A DNA stretch of 64,000 nt from Vibrio ponticus (GCF_009938225.1 NZ_AP019658.1:1178001-1242000), one strand, 5' to 3'; counted from the first letter of the stretch, positions 17,135 to 26,315 are shown. Translations and numbers: made by a program. The notes: generated by a model from the sequence alone, not told the origin.

Positions 17135-17312
17135 TAAAAGTAGCGAAACCTAAGCTCTGTTTCTGTCGCTCGCTGGTCTGCCGTCGATTCGGAGCTAAAC
17201 GATTTTGTAGGGAATACCACTTTATAACCACAAAAGGACTCAATCCACTGCCGTCCTATATTGTAATAAAAGCAATATACTTGGTTATCGCCGCGCTTTA
17301 AGCGCGGCTTTT
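17135..17312 (+). ncRNA. Candidate small RNA or leaderless structured transcript
   Basis: A non-coding stretch between two minus-strand genes ends in a plus-strand terminator. Upstream of that terminator are two more hairpins: AGGAC with GTCCT (about 17234-17258) and ATATTG with CAATAT (about 17260-17280). No plus-strand gene lies between the GGDEF gene (ending 16833) and the terminator, so an independent sRNA is possible. Its 5' end and promoter are not clear. Confidence 0.35.
17290..17312 (+). terminator. Plus-strand Rho-independent terminator without an obvious gene
   Basis: GCCGCGCT and AGCGCGGC pair around a TTA loop and are followed by TTTTGTTTG on the plus strand. The minus direction has no T tract, so it does not serve ppnP. 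Confidence 0.75.
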
Positions 17313-17339
17313 GTTTGGGGTTAACCGAACGTGTTAAGA

Positions 17340-17618
17340 CTATAGATATTCACAAAGATAAGCAGTAGCAAGCTCAACTTTGATGTCGAATGACGAATCT
17401 CCCGCGACATTGAAAGCTTCACCATCACGATATGTAATCCACTCTTCTTCGCCATCACGTTTAATGGTCAAAGCCCCTTTAATTACGGTCATTTTCTCAG
17501 GTGCTGCGGTACCGAAAGTGTATTCACCTGGTGACATCACGCCAACACTTGATTCATCGCTTTGTTGAGTAAAAGCTAGCGACTGGACACTTCCTTCAAA
17601 ATATACATTGTGTTTCAT
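17340..17618 (-). CDS. ppnP: Pyrimidine/purine nucleoside phosphorylase PpnP
   Basis: Phosphorolyses several nucleosides to the free base and ribose 1-phosphate. The 92-residue cupin-like protein (formerly YaiE/DUF1255) shows the family hallmarks: MKHNVYFEGSVQSLAF at the N-terminus, VGVMSPGEYTFGTAAPEKMTV in the middle, and the ending AYLCEYL. AAGGAATAAAA precedes the ATG at 17618. It is transcribed alone. It could supply ribose 1-phosphate from nucleosides and so complements the ribose genes elsewhere in the window, without any direct link. Confidence 0.93.
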   Translation of the reverse strand: MKHNVYFEGSVQSLAFTQQSDESSVGVMSPGEYTFGTAAPEKMTVIKGALTIKRDGEEEWITYRDGEAFNVAGDSSFDIKVELATAYLCEYL

Positions 17619-17839
17619 TTTTATTCCTTATTGACTTGAACGACTACCGCAGCTCCCACGTATAGAAAACCAGGTCGATAAAACCGTTGCTCGAATAACA
17701 CAACAATTCACGGCAGCTTGTCTCTATTGCAAAAATTGCAGTGTCTGTTTTGTATACCAAAACTTGCACAACAACAAGCAATAACTTACGGTTTAGGCTT
17801 ATGTTTTCCCACTCAATACAAGGTTAATTAGCGAATAAT

Positions 17840-19153
17840 ATGGCAGACCAAGAATCAAAGATCCCAACTCATCGACTCGCCAGGATAGGACAATTTGCTT
17901 CTCTTGCCACTCGAATTGGCGGCAATGTTGTTGCCCAAGGCACCAAACAACTGCTTAAAGGTGAGAAACCGCAGGCAAAAGACTTGGTCTTAACGCCAGC
18001 CAATATTAAACGCGTAGCTGACCAACTTGCTCATTTGAGAGGGGCGGCGATGAAAGTGGGACAAATGCTATCGATGGACAGTGGGGACATGCTCACGCCT
18101 GAACTGGCTGATATTCTGGCGCGTTTGCGCTCTGATGCAAACCCAATGTTGTCAAAACAGCTAAACCAAGTTTTAGAGAGTGGTTTAGGTACACAATGGA
18201 AACAACACTTTTTATCGTTCAATTTTAAGCCCGTCGCAAGCGCCTCTATTGGTCAAGTACATCAAGCCTACACCGACGATGGTGAAAACGTTGCAGTCAA
18301 AGTTCAGTACCCAGGCATTCGCAATAGCATCGACAGTGATGTCGATAACGTGGCGACACTACTTAACGTCGTCGGTATCATTCCTAAAGACATTGACTTC
18401 AAAAGCTTATTAGAGGAAGCAAAAAAGCAGTTGCATGCTGAAGCCAACTACCAATTGGAATGTGAATACTTACAACGCTATAAGCACAACCTCAGCCAAC
18501 ATGACAACTTCATTGTGCCCCGTGCTTATCCGCAATTAAGTAGTGAAACCGTGTTAACCATGGAGTATGTGGATGGTGTCGAGATAGAGAGTTTAATCGA
18601 TGCCCCTCAAGAATTGCGTGATAAAGTCATGCACGCTTTGCTTGAGTTGTTTTTTGCAGAGCTATTTGAATTCCAATTAGTGCAAACTGACCCAAATTTT
18701 GCCAACTATCGCTACAATCAACAGCAAGACAAGGTTGTACTACTCGATTTTGGCGCAACGCGAGAGTACAGCGATAATATTAGCCAAGGGTATCGCAAAG
18801 CATTCCGCGCGGTGATGCAAGATGACAGCAATGCGCTTGAGTCTGCCCTGCGACAAATCGGATTTTTCAGCCAAACGATTGTCGAAAGCCAAAAGCAAGC
18901 AATCATTGGTCTAGTTCAACTTGCTTGCGAACCGATGAAACTCGATGGTGAGTACGATTTCGGGCAATCCGATTTAGCCAACAAAATTCGCCAACAAGGC
19001 ACAGCCCTTAGCATGCAAGAAAACTACTGGCACACGCCTCCGATTGATGCAATCTTCTTACATCGGAAAATTGGCGGTTTATATCTGCTGGCTGCCCGTC
19101 TAAAAGCGAGGATTAACATTCAAGCACTTGTCACTCCCTATTTAGATAATTAA
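17840..19153 (+). CDS. ABC1/UbiB-family atypical kinase
   Basis: A 437-residue protein of the ADCK/UbiB group of protein-kinase-like ATPases, usually tied to quinone or lipid metabolism. The family signature KxGQ is present (MKVGQ, residues 71-75), along with ASIGQVH (Ala-rich loop), VAVKVQYPG with the ATP-contact lysine, and the catalytic and metal regions DPNFANYRY and LLDFGATR. It lacks the two C-terminal transmembrane helices of UbiB, so it is a soluble paralogue rather than UbiB itself. It is transcribed alone. The exact substrate is unknown. Confidence 0.88.
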   Translation: MADQESKIPTHRLARIGQFASLATRIGGNVVAQGTKQLLKGEKPQAKDLVLTPANIKRVADQLAHLRGAAMKVGQMLSMDSGDMLTPELADILARLRSDANPMLSKQLNQVLESGLGTQWKQHFLSFNFKPVASASIGQVHQAYTDDGENVAVKVQYPGIRNSIDSDVDNVATLLNVVGIIPKDIDFKSLLEEAKKQLHAEANYQLECEYLQRYKHNLSQHDNFIVPRAYPQLSSETVLTMEYVDGVEIESLIDAPQELRDKVMHALLELFFAELFEFQLVQTDPNFANYRYNQQQDKVVLLDFGATREYSDNISQGYRKAFRAVMQDDSNALESALRQIGFFSQTIVESQKQAIIGLVQLACEPMKLDGEYDFGQSDLANKIRQQGTALSMQENYWHTPPIDAIFLHRKIGGLYLLAARLKARINIQALVTPYLDN

Positions 19154-19254
19154 TCATTGTTTGCGCAGAAGATCAAAGATCGCCACATTTAAATTGCCTT
19201 CAAGTCACTATTTTAACAAGCTGTTCACCATGGTACTCAACTTGAAGACTAGAA

Positions 19255-19737
19255 ATGGCAAAGGAACGGAAACGATCAAGTGCCGCAGATTATAGCGACA
19301 AGTTTGCTGTCGTCGCCAAGTGCCTATTTTTATTGCTTGGTAGTGCTGGGATCGGCGCTGCAGTTGTGTACTCCTATCATGCCTATCAAGACTCCATTGA
19401 CCCAAAACATATCTACGGTCGTTGGATTGAAGTGGGTACGTCGAGCCAAAGCCGCAACTCCATCGAATTCAATCAAACCGGTTTTTTACGCAACCATAGA
19501 CTCACTTCGACTCAATTTGAGTTTAACGGCAGTGAAGTTCAAGTCACCACGGGCTCCGGCAATTACGTTTATCAACTTGCCTACATCAATGAGATTCCTC
19601 GTCTCAGAAGGATCAAGCCAAGCAGTCCTGCTCTTCACTTCGTTAAGCAGGGTTATGAAGATCAAATTGACATGGAAGGCGGTGGTATCGCTAATAAAAG
19701 ACGCAGTGCCATATCAAATCACTTTAGTGAAAAGTAA
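19255..19737 (+). CDS. DUF2850 family membrane-anchored protein
   Basis: A 160-residue protein with a short basic N-terminus, one transmembrane helix (about residues 19-42, VAKCLFLLLGSAGIGAAVVYSY), and a beta-rich outer domain (IYGRWIEVGTSSQSRNSIEFNQTGF). This matches the DUF2850 family found in Vibrio. The function is unknown. A larger open frame in another phase (19280-19804) overlaps it, but only this frame has a plausible membrane anchor and family match. Confidence 0.75.
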   Translation: MAKERKRSSAADYSDKFAVVAKCLFLLLGSAGIGAAVVYSYHAYQDSIDPKHIYGRWIEVGTSSQSRNSIEFNQTGFLRNHRLTSTQFEFNGSEVQVTTGSGNYVYQLAYINEIPRLRRIKPSSPALHFVKQGYEDQIDMEGGGIANKRRSAISNHFSEK

Positions 19738-19825
19738 CCAAGTCCTCTCCTGGCTAAGCAAAGTCGATTTGAGTCTGCCTGACAAATCGTTATACTCGCC
19801 CTGACACAATAGTTAGACGAAAAAT

Positions 19826-20920
19826 ATGAACCAAATCAAATCACTAATTCCTACTAGCTGGGAGTCTTTGTATCAGCAACTCGATACCAATGTCGTGCTA
19901 CTGACAGCCGCCAGTTTAATTATCTGGCTTATATGGCGTGTCATCTACGGGCGCTTAGAAGCTCTCGTCGAACGTACCACTATTCATTGGGACAATCTGA
20001 CACTACAGGCATTAAAAACACCTGTCAGCGCTTTAATTTGGAGTTGGCCGGCGACTATCTCTATTGGTTTTTTACTCCAACAACAGATGGGAAGCAGCCT
20101 AGATTGGTTGAGTACAGTAAAACTGATCTTAGTTATTGCTATCTTTGTTTGGTTTATCATGCGCCTGATCAATAACGCTGAAGAGTACGTTTTAGCACAG
20201 AAAAAGCGCGATGAAACCACAGTGCAAGCCGTAGCAAAAGTTGCCCGTCTGTTCTTTTTGACCATCGGTGCACTGACCATAATGCAAGCGTTTGGACTCA
20301 GCCTATCAGGGTTACTCACCTTTGGTGGTGTAGGTGGTCTAATTGTCGGTTTAGCCGCAAAAGATCTACTCTCCAACTTCTTTGGCGGCATGATGATCTA
20401 TTTCGATCGCCCATTTAAAGTCGGAGACTGGGTTCGTTCGCCCGATCGTCAAATTGAAGGGACCGTCGAACGTATTGGCTGGCGAATGACCATCATTCGT
20501 ACTTTTGATAAACGCCCACTCTACGTACCTAACTCTGTTTTCAGTAATATCGTGGTAGAAAACCCATCTCGCATGCTCAATCGAAGAATCTATGAAACCG
20601 TAGGATTGCGTTACGATGATGGCAGCAAGGTAGAAAAGATCACCCAAGATATCAAAGCGATGCTGGAGAACCACCCAGATATCGACGCCAATCAAACGCT
20701 TATCGTCAATCTAAACGGATTTGGTGCATCTTCGTTAAACGTGATGGTTTACACCTTTACCAAAACTATTAACTGGATTCGCTATCAAGAAGTAAAGCAA
20801 GATGTACTGCTAAAGATCATGGCGATCGTGGCGGATAACGGCGCGGATATCGCGTTTCCAACCCAGACCCTCAAAATCGATCCTATCTCAGCTGGTGAAG
20901 TGTATTCACCAAACCAGTAA
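19826..20920 (+). CDS. Mechanosensitive channel, MscS family
   Basis: A 364-residue inner-membrane channel that releases solutes upon hypo-osmotic shock. It has about four N-terminal helices; the pore helix region reads LTFGGVGGLIVGLAAKDLLSNFFGGMMIYFDRPFKVGDWV, the strongest MscS signature. The cytosolic beta and alpha/beta domains follow (GTVERIGWRMTIIRTFDKRPLYVPNS). It has one helix more than E. coli MscS and resembles the YbdG/YnaI-like group. A perfect hairpin terminator follows at 20927. Confidence 0.93.
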   Translation: MNQIKSLIPTSWESLYQQLDTNVVLLTAASLIIWLIWRVIYGRLEALVERTTIHWDNLTLQALKTPVSALIWSWPATISIGFLLQQQMGSSLDWLSTVKLILVIAIFVWFIMRLINNAEEYVLAQKKRDETTVQAVAKVARLFFLTIGALTIMQAFGLSLSGLLTFGGVGGLIVGLAAKDLLSNFFGGMMIYFDRPFKVGDWVRSPDRQIEGTVERIGWRMTIIRTFDKRPLYVPNSVFSNIVVENPSRMLNRRIYETVGLRYDDGSKVEKITQDIKAMLENHPDIDANQTLIVNLNGFGASSLNVMVYTFTKTINWIRYQEVKQDVLLKIMAIVADNGADIAFPTQTLKIDPISAGEVYSPNQ

Positions 20921-20926
20921 GATCAT

Positions 20927-20952
20927 GAAAGCCTTCCGAAAGGAAGGCTTTC
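20927..20952. terminator. Terminator after the MscS gene
   Basis: GAAAGCCTTCC and GGAAGGCTTTC form an 11-bp perfect stem with a GAAA tetraloop, followed by ATTCGTTTC. It lies 30 bases from the end of the convergent MBL gene and can serve both. Confidence 0.8.
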
Positions 20953-20981
20953 ATTCGTTTCTTAGCACTCAGCTACTGCAC

Positions 20982-22127
20982 TTATCCTTGGTAACTCAAG
21001 TTCGTTTTCTCTAGACTAACGTCAGAATTAAGCCACCAATGCTTAGTATTTAGCTCTGAATTAAGTTCAAAACTCTCCCCGACCATTGGAGTCACAAGTT
21101 TTGCGTCGATTATTTTAGCCTCTTCCAGCAAATCATAAATCGGCTCATCCCAATAATGAGCAAACAATTCATAAGTTGACCAGTGAACGGGCATTAATAC
21201 CTTGGCTTGCAAGTCTTGATAGGCACGTGCGGTGTGTCTGGCTTGCATATGCCCCCAATTTTCCACCGGAAAACCTTTGCCTTGCTTAACGTTAGCCGCA
21301 ACTTCAATAAAAGCGATATCAAAAGGTCCAAAACGATCTCCAATTTGCTTAAAGTGGTTATCATAAGCAGTATCACCACTGTAGAACAGCGAGCCACTTA
21401 TTCCTTTAATTACCCATGATGCCCAGAGCGTTGCATTGGAGTCGAATCCTGTACGACCTGAGTTATGATTAGCTGGTGTTGCGGTTAACTCGACACTATC
21501 AATCACCACGGATTGCCACCAATCTAACTCTTCAATTTTCTCCGGCGCGACACCCCACTTTTCAAGATGACGTCCCACCGATAATGGCACAATAAATGTC
21601 ACCGCTTTATCCGCATAATAACGAATCGTAGCTTCTTCCAAGTGATCGTAGTGATCATGTGAAATGACAATCGCATCGGGTGTCGGTAATGATTCACGCT
21701 CAATTGGTGCGCTCACATTACGAGAGAACAAGCGTTTAGCGAACCACGGAGAGGCATAGTCAAAGACCGGATCAAGCAACAACTTTTTGCCATCAATTTC
21801 GATAAACAAGCTCGAATGCCCCAACCAAGTTACTCGCGGTGACGTCGGTATCGTATCAAACAAATCCGGGTCAATCGGCTGGTATGGTAGTGGTGCATTC
21901 GGCTTTAGTAATGAACGTTCAAAGAAGAACTTCTTCATAACACTCGACATACTTTCATTGCTCGCGACCTTAGGTAAATGGCTTACAACTTTGCCGTTTT
22001 GAAATTGAGGAGATTGTGCAATACGCTGCTGGCGTACCCTTTCACTGTTCAACACCGCTGTCGAATGACGAAACGGATTCATTTTCTCAACCAAATTAAA
22101 AACTACCGAGTTAGTAAGCTTGCCCAT
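20982..22127 (-). CDS. MBL-fold metallo-hydrolase (UlaG/NAPE-PLD-like)
   Basis: A 381-residue metallo-beta-lactamase-fold hydrolase. The zinc motif HxHxDH is at VISHDHYDHLEEAT; further ligands are in TPANHNSGR, FYSGDTAYD and MPVHWSTYELF. The layout (long N-terminus, then PRVTWLGHSSLFIEIDGKKLLLDPVF) is that of the NAPE-PLD/UlaG-like branch, which acts on lactones or phosphodiesters. The substrate is unknown. It is divergent from a TetR repressor and shares a large palindromic operator with it, so it is very likely controlled by that repressor. Confidence 0.85.
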   Translation of the reverse strand: MGKLTNSVVFNLVEKMNPFRHSTAVLNSERVRQQRIAQSPQFQNGKVVSHLPKVASNESMSSVMKKFFFERSLLKPNAPLPYQPIDPDLFDTIPTSPRVTWLGHSSLFIEIDGKKLLLDPVFDYASPWFAKRLFSRNVSAPIERESLPTPDAIVISHDHYDHLEEATIRYYADKAVTFIVPLSVGRHLEKWGVAPEKIEELDWWQSVVIDSVELTATPANHNSGRTGFDSNATLWASWVIKGISGSLFYSGDTAYDNHFKQIGDRFGPFDIAFIEVAANVKQGKGFPVENWGHMQARHTARAYQDLQAKVLMPVHWSTYELFAHYWDEPIYDLLEEAKIIDAKLVTPMVGESFELNSELNTKHWWLNSDVSLEKTNLSYQG

Positions 22128-22151
22128 TTTTATGACCTATTCACTATCTTA

Positions 22152-22217
22152 AAAAGTAAACGATGGTGTATACTTTAGAAACTAATTAATTAAAAGTAAA
22201 CACCATCGTTTACTTTT
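22152..22217. promoter_or_regulatory. Large inverted-repeat operator between MBL hydrolase and TetR genes
   Basis: AAAAGTAAACGATGGTGTATAC (written in two blocks: AAAAGTAAACGATGG at 22152-22166, then TGTATAC at 22167-22173) recurs in inverted form at 22196-22217 with one mismatch. Each 22-base arm is itself partly dyadic (GTAAAC and GTATAC ends). Two dimers of the TetR protein could bind and shut both promoters. Confidence 0.8.
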
Positions 22218-22237
22218 ATTCATAGTGAAGCTGAGTC

Positions 22238-22849
22238 ATGGTTAAAATTAGCGATTTAAAACAAGAAGATATCATCAATTCTGCCATTCAGGTTTTTTCT
22301 CAAAAAGGCTTTGAGCAAGCAAGTATGGAAGGTATCTCAAAGCAAGCTGGTGTATCTAAACGCACGCTTTACAAGTACTACCCAAACAAAGATGCCCTGT
22401 TTGAAGTCATTGTAGATAAGATGATATGTCGATTTGATGACCAAACGACGGCAAAATTTGAACCTTCAGTGTCAATTGAGCAGCAGCTAACAGAATTAAC
22501 CCTAAAACAGCTGTGCTATATCAATACTGAAGATTTTCAGATGACCGCGCGCATGGTGATGGCTGAGTGCATCCGCTGTCCAAAAGCATCGAGTATGCTT
22601 ATGAGCAAATTTGAGACCATTGAAGATTGTTACGGTCTACACGAATGGGTTCGTCAAGGTATTGAGGCAAACTACCTAGAGGTGAGTAACATTCCATTAG
22701 CCGTAGAACAGTATATTGGCAGCATTAAAGCCGTCGTGTTTTGGCCACAATTACTAGCGCACCAAACACCACCAAGTTGTGATCAGCTAAAGCTTACTGT
22801 TGAATCTGCTGTGAAGGGTTTTGTCGCGACTTACAAAGTCGCTAAATAG
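22238..22849 (+). CDS. TetR/AcrR-family repressor
   Basis: A 203-residue repressor with an N-terminal TetR helix-turn-helix (IINSAIQVFSQKGFEQASMEGISKQAGVSKRTLYKYYPNKDALFEV, residues 10-55) and a ligand-binding C-terminal domain resembling AefR-type proteins (SLRMVMAECIRCPKASSML region). It is divergent from the MBL hydrolase gene, and the 22-base inverted repeat between them is its likely operator. The inducer is unknown. Confidence 0.92.
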   Translation: MVKISDLKQEDIINSAIQVFSQKGFEQASMEGISKQAGVSKRTLYKYYPNKDALFEVIVDKMICRFDDQTTAKFEPSVSIEQQLTELTLKQLCYINTEDFQMTARMVMAECIRCPKASSMLMSKFETIEDCYGLHEWVRQGIEANYLEVSNIPLAVEQYIGSIKAVVFWPQLLAHQTPPSCDQLKLTVESAVKGFVATYKVAK

Positions 22850-22927
22850 CTCAGTATCTCAGTTAAATAGATGGGTATTAGTTCAGCGCATTGAAACGCG
22901 CTGAACTCTCTAGCGCTAAGCTCAACC

Positions 22928-23302
22928 TTAACACTCAGGATACACACTGACCTCCACTAAATTTTGGTCAGGGTCTAAAAAATAGACGGACGTTATCGCG
23001 CCTAATGCTCCCGATTTCGTCACCGGCCCTTCGATGATTTCAACATTTTGAGCGGTTAAATGTTCAGTGACCTGCTCTAGCGACCAATTAGTAATCAAAC
23101 ACAAATCACCCGAGCCAACCTTAGCTTGATTCCTTGGTTCTTGACCTAACAATTGAAAATTAATCTTCTGCTGACCAAACCTGACCGCTCTGCGACCATT
23201 AGCAAAAGTGACAGGCTCCATCTGTAGCACTCTATGATAAAAATCCACTGCGCGTTCAATATCCGCAACCGTCAATACGATATGATCGAAACGATTAATC
23301 AT
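22928..23302 (-). CDS. VOC family protein
   Basis: A 124-residue vicinal-oxygen-chelate protein: FDHIVLTVADIERAVDFYHRVLQME at the N-terminus and SVYFLDPDQNLVEVSVY at the C-terminus hold the metal His and Glu. A central GSGDLCLITNW replaces the usual HIAF segment. Members include metal-dependent lyases and dioxygenases; the substrate is unknown. AAGGAGAGAG precedes the ATG at 23302. A second VOC gene is 56 bases upstream in the same direction, so they are probably cotranscribed. Confidence 0.87.
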   Translation of the reverse strand: MINRFDHIVLTVADIERAVDFYHRVLQMEPVTFANGRRAVRFGQQKINFQLLGQEPRNQAKVGSGDLCLITNWSLEQVTEHLTAQNVEIIEGPVTKSGALGAITSVYFLDPDQNLVEVSVYPEC

Positions 23303-23358
23303 AACTCTCTCCTTGTTTTACTATTCGGATATGTTCTTCGCCAATATCCCGACTAAAA

Positions 23359-23784
23359 CTAACTGCCGTGTCGTTTAGCAATCGGATGATCCGGATTTAA
23401 TTGTAATAAATCCCACAAGTTACCGTAGAGATCTTTAAATACCGCGACAGTACCGTACTCTGCTTCTTTCGGTTCCCTAACAAACTGAATTCCAAGCGAC
23501 TGCATCCGATGGTAGTCTCGCCAAAAATCATCAGTATTAAGGAACAGAAATACCCGCCCACCCGCTTGGTTGCCTATATAGTCCAACTGCTCAGGCTTTG
23601 AAGCTCTAGCGAGCAGTAAAGTCACTCCATTCGATCCCGGCGGCGACACCACAACCCAACGCTTATCTTGTTCAGGCTGATAAGTGTCCTCAACCAATTC
23701 AAAATTGAGCTTACTAACATAAAAATCGATGGCTTCGTCGTAATCTTTCACAACCAGCGCAATGTGTACTATGGATTGTTGCAA
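23359..23784 (-). CDS. VOC family protein
   Basis: A 141-residue vicinal-oxygen-chelate protein, with IVHIALVVKDYDEAIDFYVSKLNFELVED at the N-terminus and AVFKDLYGNLWDLLQ at the C-terminus. The C-terminal metal position, normally Glu in VxE, reads WDLL, so this site is altered and the protein might bind rather than transform its ligand. It is followed by the other VOC gene on the same strand. Confidence 0.87.
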   Translation of the reverse strand: MQQSIVHIALVVKDYDEAIDFYVSKLNFELVEDTYQPEQDKRWVVVSPPGSNGVTLLLARASKPEQLDYIGNQAGGRVFLFLNTDDFWRDYHRMQSLGIQFVREPKEAEYGTVAVFKDLYGNLWDLLQLNPDHPIAKRHGS

Positions 23785-23826
23785 TGTGTATCCCTATCTT
23801 TAAACCTATTGGTTTATAACCTTGAG

Positions 23827-24042
23827 TTAAGAAAAAGTATTGATATACAGCGCTTCAACTTTATCGCGAGCCCATTGAGTCTTACGCAAGAATTTTAGTG
23901 ATGACTTAATTGATGGATCTTTACTGAAGCAGTTCACTCGCACCTCATCATAAAGCCCTGCCCAGCCATAATGTTCAACGAGACGAGTTAAGATCTTTTC
24001 TAGTGAAAGACCATGCAGGGGGTTGTTTGGTTGGTTATTCAT
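23827..24042 (-). CDS. VF530 family DNA-binding protein
   Basis: A 71-residue basic protein. It matches the VF530 (DUF2132) family, whose Vibrio fischeri member has a solved winged-helix-like structure. The pattern [33 protein letters not shown] followed by [25 protein letters not shown] is full length. The role is unknown; DNA binding is inferred from the family fold. It is transcribed on the minus strand after the CpdB-like gene's terminator. Confidence 0.88.
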   Translation of the reverse strand: MNNQPNNPLHGLSLEKILTRLVEHYGWAGLYDEVRVNCFSKDPSIKSSLKFLRKTQWARDKVEALYINTFS

Positions 24043-24133
24043 GAAGCTAAGCTTCCTTCGTGATTGATATTTAGATTTCCCGCTATCATACCAAGTGCTA
24101 CCCCAGTTACCTATTTAAACTCAAGCTAGAACG

Positions 24134-24160
24134 AAAAAAGCCTAGCGTATTGCTAGGCTT
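24134..24160 (-). terminator. Terminator of the CpdB-like gene
   Basis: On the minus strand AAGCCTAGC and GCTAGGCTT pair around AATAC and run into a six-T tail. It is 27 bases after the stop codon of the phosphoesterase gene. Confidence 0.9.
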
Positions 24161-24186
24161 GGTATGGCGAGGATTTCGACTGTTGA

Positions 24187-26091
24187 TTAGTTCAATGCTT
24201 CAATCAGCTTAATCTCGCGCTGCAGATTAATTTTGTCTGCGTTTGACGCTTGCTTCAAGTTGGCTTTTCGCTCAGCAATCGCTTGTTGTGCGGCTTGGTC
24301 ATTGTCAAACATCAATGTTTTAACGTTGATCGAAGCAATATTGGTGTATCGACCATCTTCACTCATTGGAACATCTATTTCACCAGCGTTAATCAATGCT
24401 TTCACCACTTCACGTTGCTCAGCATATTGATTATCTAACCCGCTCAGGTGCCAACGCTGCATAGGTTTGCCTTGGTAAACGCCATCTTTCTCTTCGCTAA
24501 GGTACTTAATGGTTAGGTTGCGAATCGTACCCGCTTCTTCGCCGTACTCTGCTTCAGTATCGAATAGCACTGGGAATTGACGGTTTTCTAATACACCGCC
24601 TTTCTTAGTCAAATGCCCCATACGGTAGCTATTCATACCTAGACGAATTTCTGTATCATTGGTAATCGCTTCACCATCAGCAAACTTTAGTTCAGTAATA
24701 CGTTGACCTTTAGGTTGAGTCAAATCGATGGTGTAAGTTACACCGGCAAAGAAATCGTTGGTCGAGTACTTAGACGCTCGGCGAATTGGATCGAAACTAT
24801 AGGTCACATCGCCCGGAACCACCGAGTTAAAGTAGCCTGCTGACCACTCCATATACGTTTTTAGTTCTTTACCTGTCATCTGATAAACGGTGATCTCACC
24901 ACCCGCATACTGGTAGTTGTAAGCAATATCCTTCGCTTTAATCGGTCCGACATCCAACTCGGCATTATCGTTGTCGATTTGTAGCGCAATCACATTCGCT
25001 TTCGGCGCGTAGAAGAAACTTGCTTCTTGGAATAGCGCGCTGATACCCGTATCTTGGATATGAACTTGTGGAATACCGCGAATTTCATTCTCTGGAACTA
25101 AATCAACTCCTTTCAGCTCTGCAACGGCGCGGTTAGCCATCTCACGTAAACGCTTGTGATACGGTTGATATAACGCATCCATCTGCTTATCAGAATCGAC
25201 ACCGTTAATTTTATAGGTGTAGCTGTCTTTATTAACTAAATTGAACTTACCATCACGCTCTTCAAATTGCAGATCAATTCGAGAAAGAGCACGACCGTAT
25301 TTATCAGGCTCAGTGATAATCACACCATTGACGACGGCTTTATCAATGCGAGTATGCATATGACCCGCCACAATTGCATCAAGCTCTGGGTTGGCATTCG
25401 CAATATCAGTCACGCCCGTATTGGCGATATCGTTCTCGTTATCCAAGCCCATATGCGCGACCAATACAATCGCATCTACCTTGTCATCAATTTGCTCAAT
25501 AACCTTCTTAACTTCTAACGTTGGGTTGGTAAATGTCACCCCTTCTAGGCGGTTAGTACCTTCAGCAAACACTTGTGTCATTGGCGTATCCATACCAATC
25601 ACACCGATTTTGATCCCATCACGCTCAATAATGGTGTAACCCGGCAGGAATGGGTTGCCGTCAGGACGTTTAATGTTGCCGCCCAATGATTGACCTTTGA
25701 ATTGGCTTAGCGAACGATCTAATACGTTTAGCCCGAAATCAAACTCGTGATTGCCTAATACCCAGACGTCGTAATTCATGTGGTTAAAACCCAACATCAT
25801 CGGATCGACAGGCTCATCTTTAAAGGTTTCGACAAAGTTACCTTGAATGGTATCACCCGCATCAACAAGGATAGTATTCGACTGTTCTTCGCGGATCTCC
25901 GCCACTTTGGTGGCAATCTGGCTCAAACTACCACGCATATTGAGTTTATCTGCCGCGTAATCCCAAGCCATAAAATGACCATGCAGATCAGAAGTGCCTA
26001 AAATCGTTACTTGATGGATATCGCCATCAGCGGCCAAGGTAGGAAAGGCAAGAGAGAGCAAAATAGCGTTCGATAAGATGTGTTTTTTCAT
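24187..26091 (-). CDS. Periplasmic 2',3'-cyclic-nucleotide phosphodiesterase / 5'-nucleotidase family protein
   Basis: A 634-residue secreted metallophosphoesterase that should release nucleosides and phosphate from nucleotides in the periplasm. A signal peptide (cleavage after TLAA, about residue 21) is followed by the metal-binding motifs GTSDLHGHF, VDAGDTIQG, VLGNHEFDFG, VAHMGLD and AGHMHTRID, and then the C-terminal 5'-nucleotidase substrate domain (about residues 350-560). Length and organisation match CpdB (647 residues in E. coli) more than UshA (550). Two CRP-like half-sites (TGTGA at 26155 and 26206) lie upstream. It has its own terminator. Confidence 0.9.
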   Translation of the reverse strand: MKKHILSNAILLSLAFPTLAADGDIHQVTILGTSDLHGHFMAWDYAADKLNMRGSLSQIATKVAEIREEQSNTILVDAGDTIQGNFVETFKDEPVDPMMLGFNHMNYDVWVLGNHEFDFGLNVLDRSLSQFKGQSLGGNIKRPDGNPFLPGYTIIERDGIKIGVIGMDTPMTQVFAEGTNRLEGVTFTNPTLEVKKVIEQIDDKVDAIVLVAHMGLDNENDIANTGVTDIANANPELDAIVAGHMHTRIDKAVVNGVIITEPDKYGRALSRIDLQFEERDGKFNLVNKDSYTYKINGVDSDKQMDALYQPYHKRLREMANRAVAELKGVDLVPENEIRGIPQVHIQDTGISALFQEASFFYAPKANVIALQIDNDNAELDVGPIKAKDIAYNYQYAGGEITVYQMTGKELKTYMEWSAGYFNSVVPGDVTYSFDPIRRASKYSTNDFFAGVTYTIDLTQPKGQRITELKFADGEAITNDTEIRLGMNSYRMGHLTKKGGVLENRQFPVLFDTEAEYGEEAGTIRNLTIKYLSEEKDGVYQGKPMQRWHLSGLDNQYAEQREVVKALINAGEIDVPMSEDGRYTNIASINVKTLMFDNDQAAQQAIAERKANLKQASNADKINLQREIKLIEALN

Positions 26092-26315
26092 TATTTGTAT
26101 TCATCTGGTTGTAAACAAATCATGCGCATACTAGTGAAGACAAACTCGATCTAATGTGATCCATCTCGATGTTATCATAGTGGAACACCTAGTCATTTCA
26201 TTCTATTGTGATGAACATTTCAAAAAACACAGATAAAGTAACTATGTATTATCAGAAAAATCAGTCATAACAACCAAATAAAGGTTCTTACTAGAAACTT
26301 TATCCGAATGACTAT
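26092..26315. other. Intergenic region upstream of the CpdB-like gene
   Basis: AT-rich stretch with the promoter of the minus-strand phosphoesterase gene. TGTGATCCATCTCGAT at 26155 and TGTGATGAACATTTCA at about 26206 each hold one good CRP half-site. I see no gene or repeat. Confidence 0.4.

Noticed and set aside
19280..19804. A 174-codon plus-strand frame overlapping the DUF2850 gene
   Set aside because: It overlaps the DUF2850 frame almost fully, has no family character, and reads as the shadow of the real gene with a membrane anchor.
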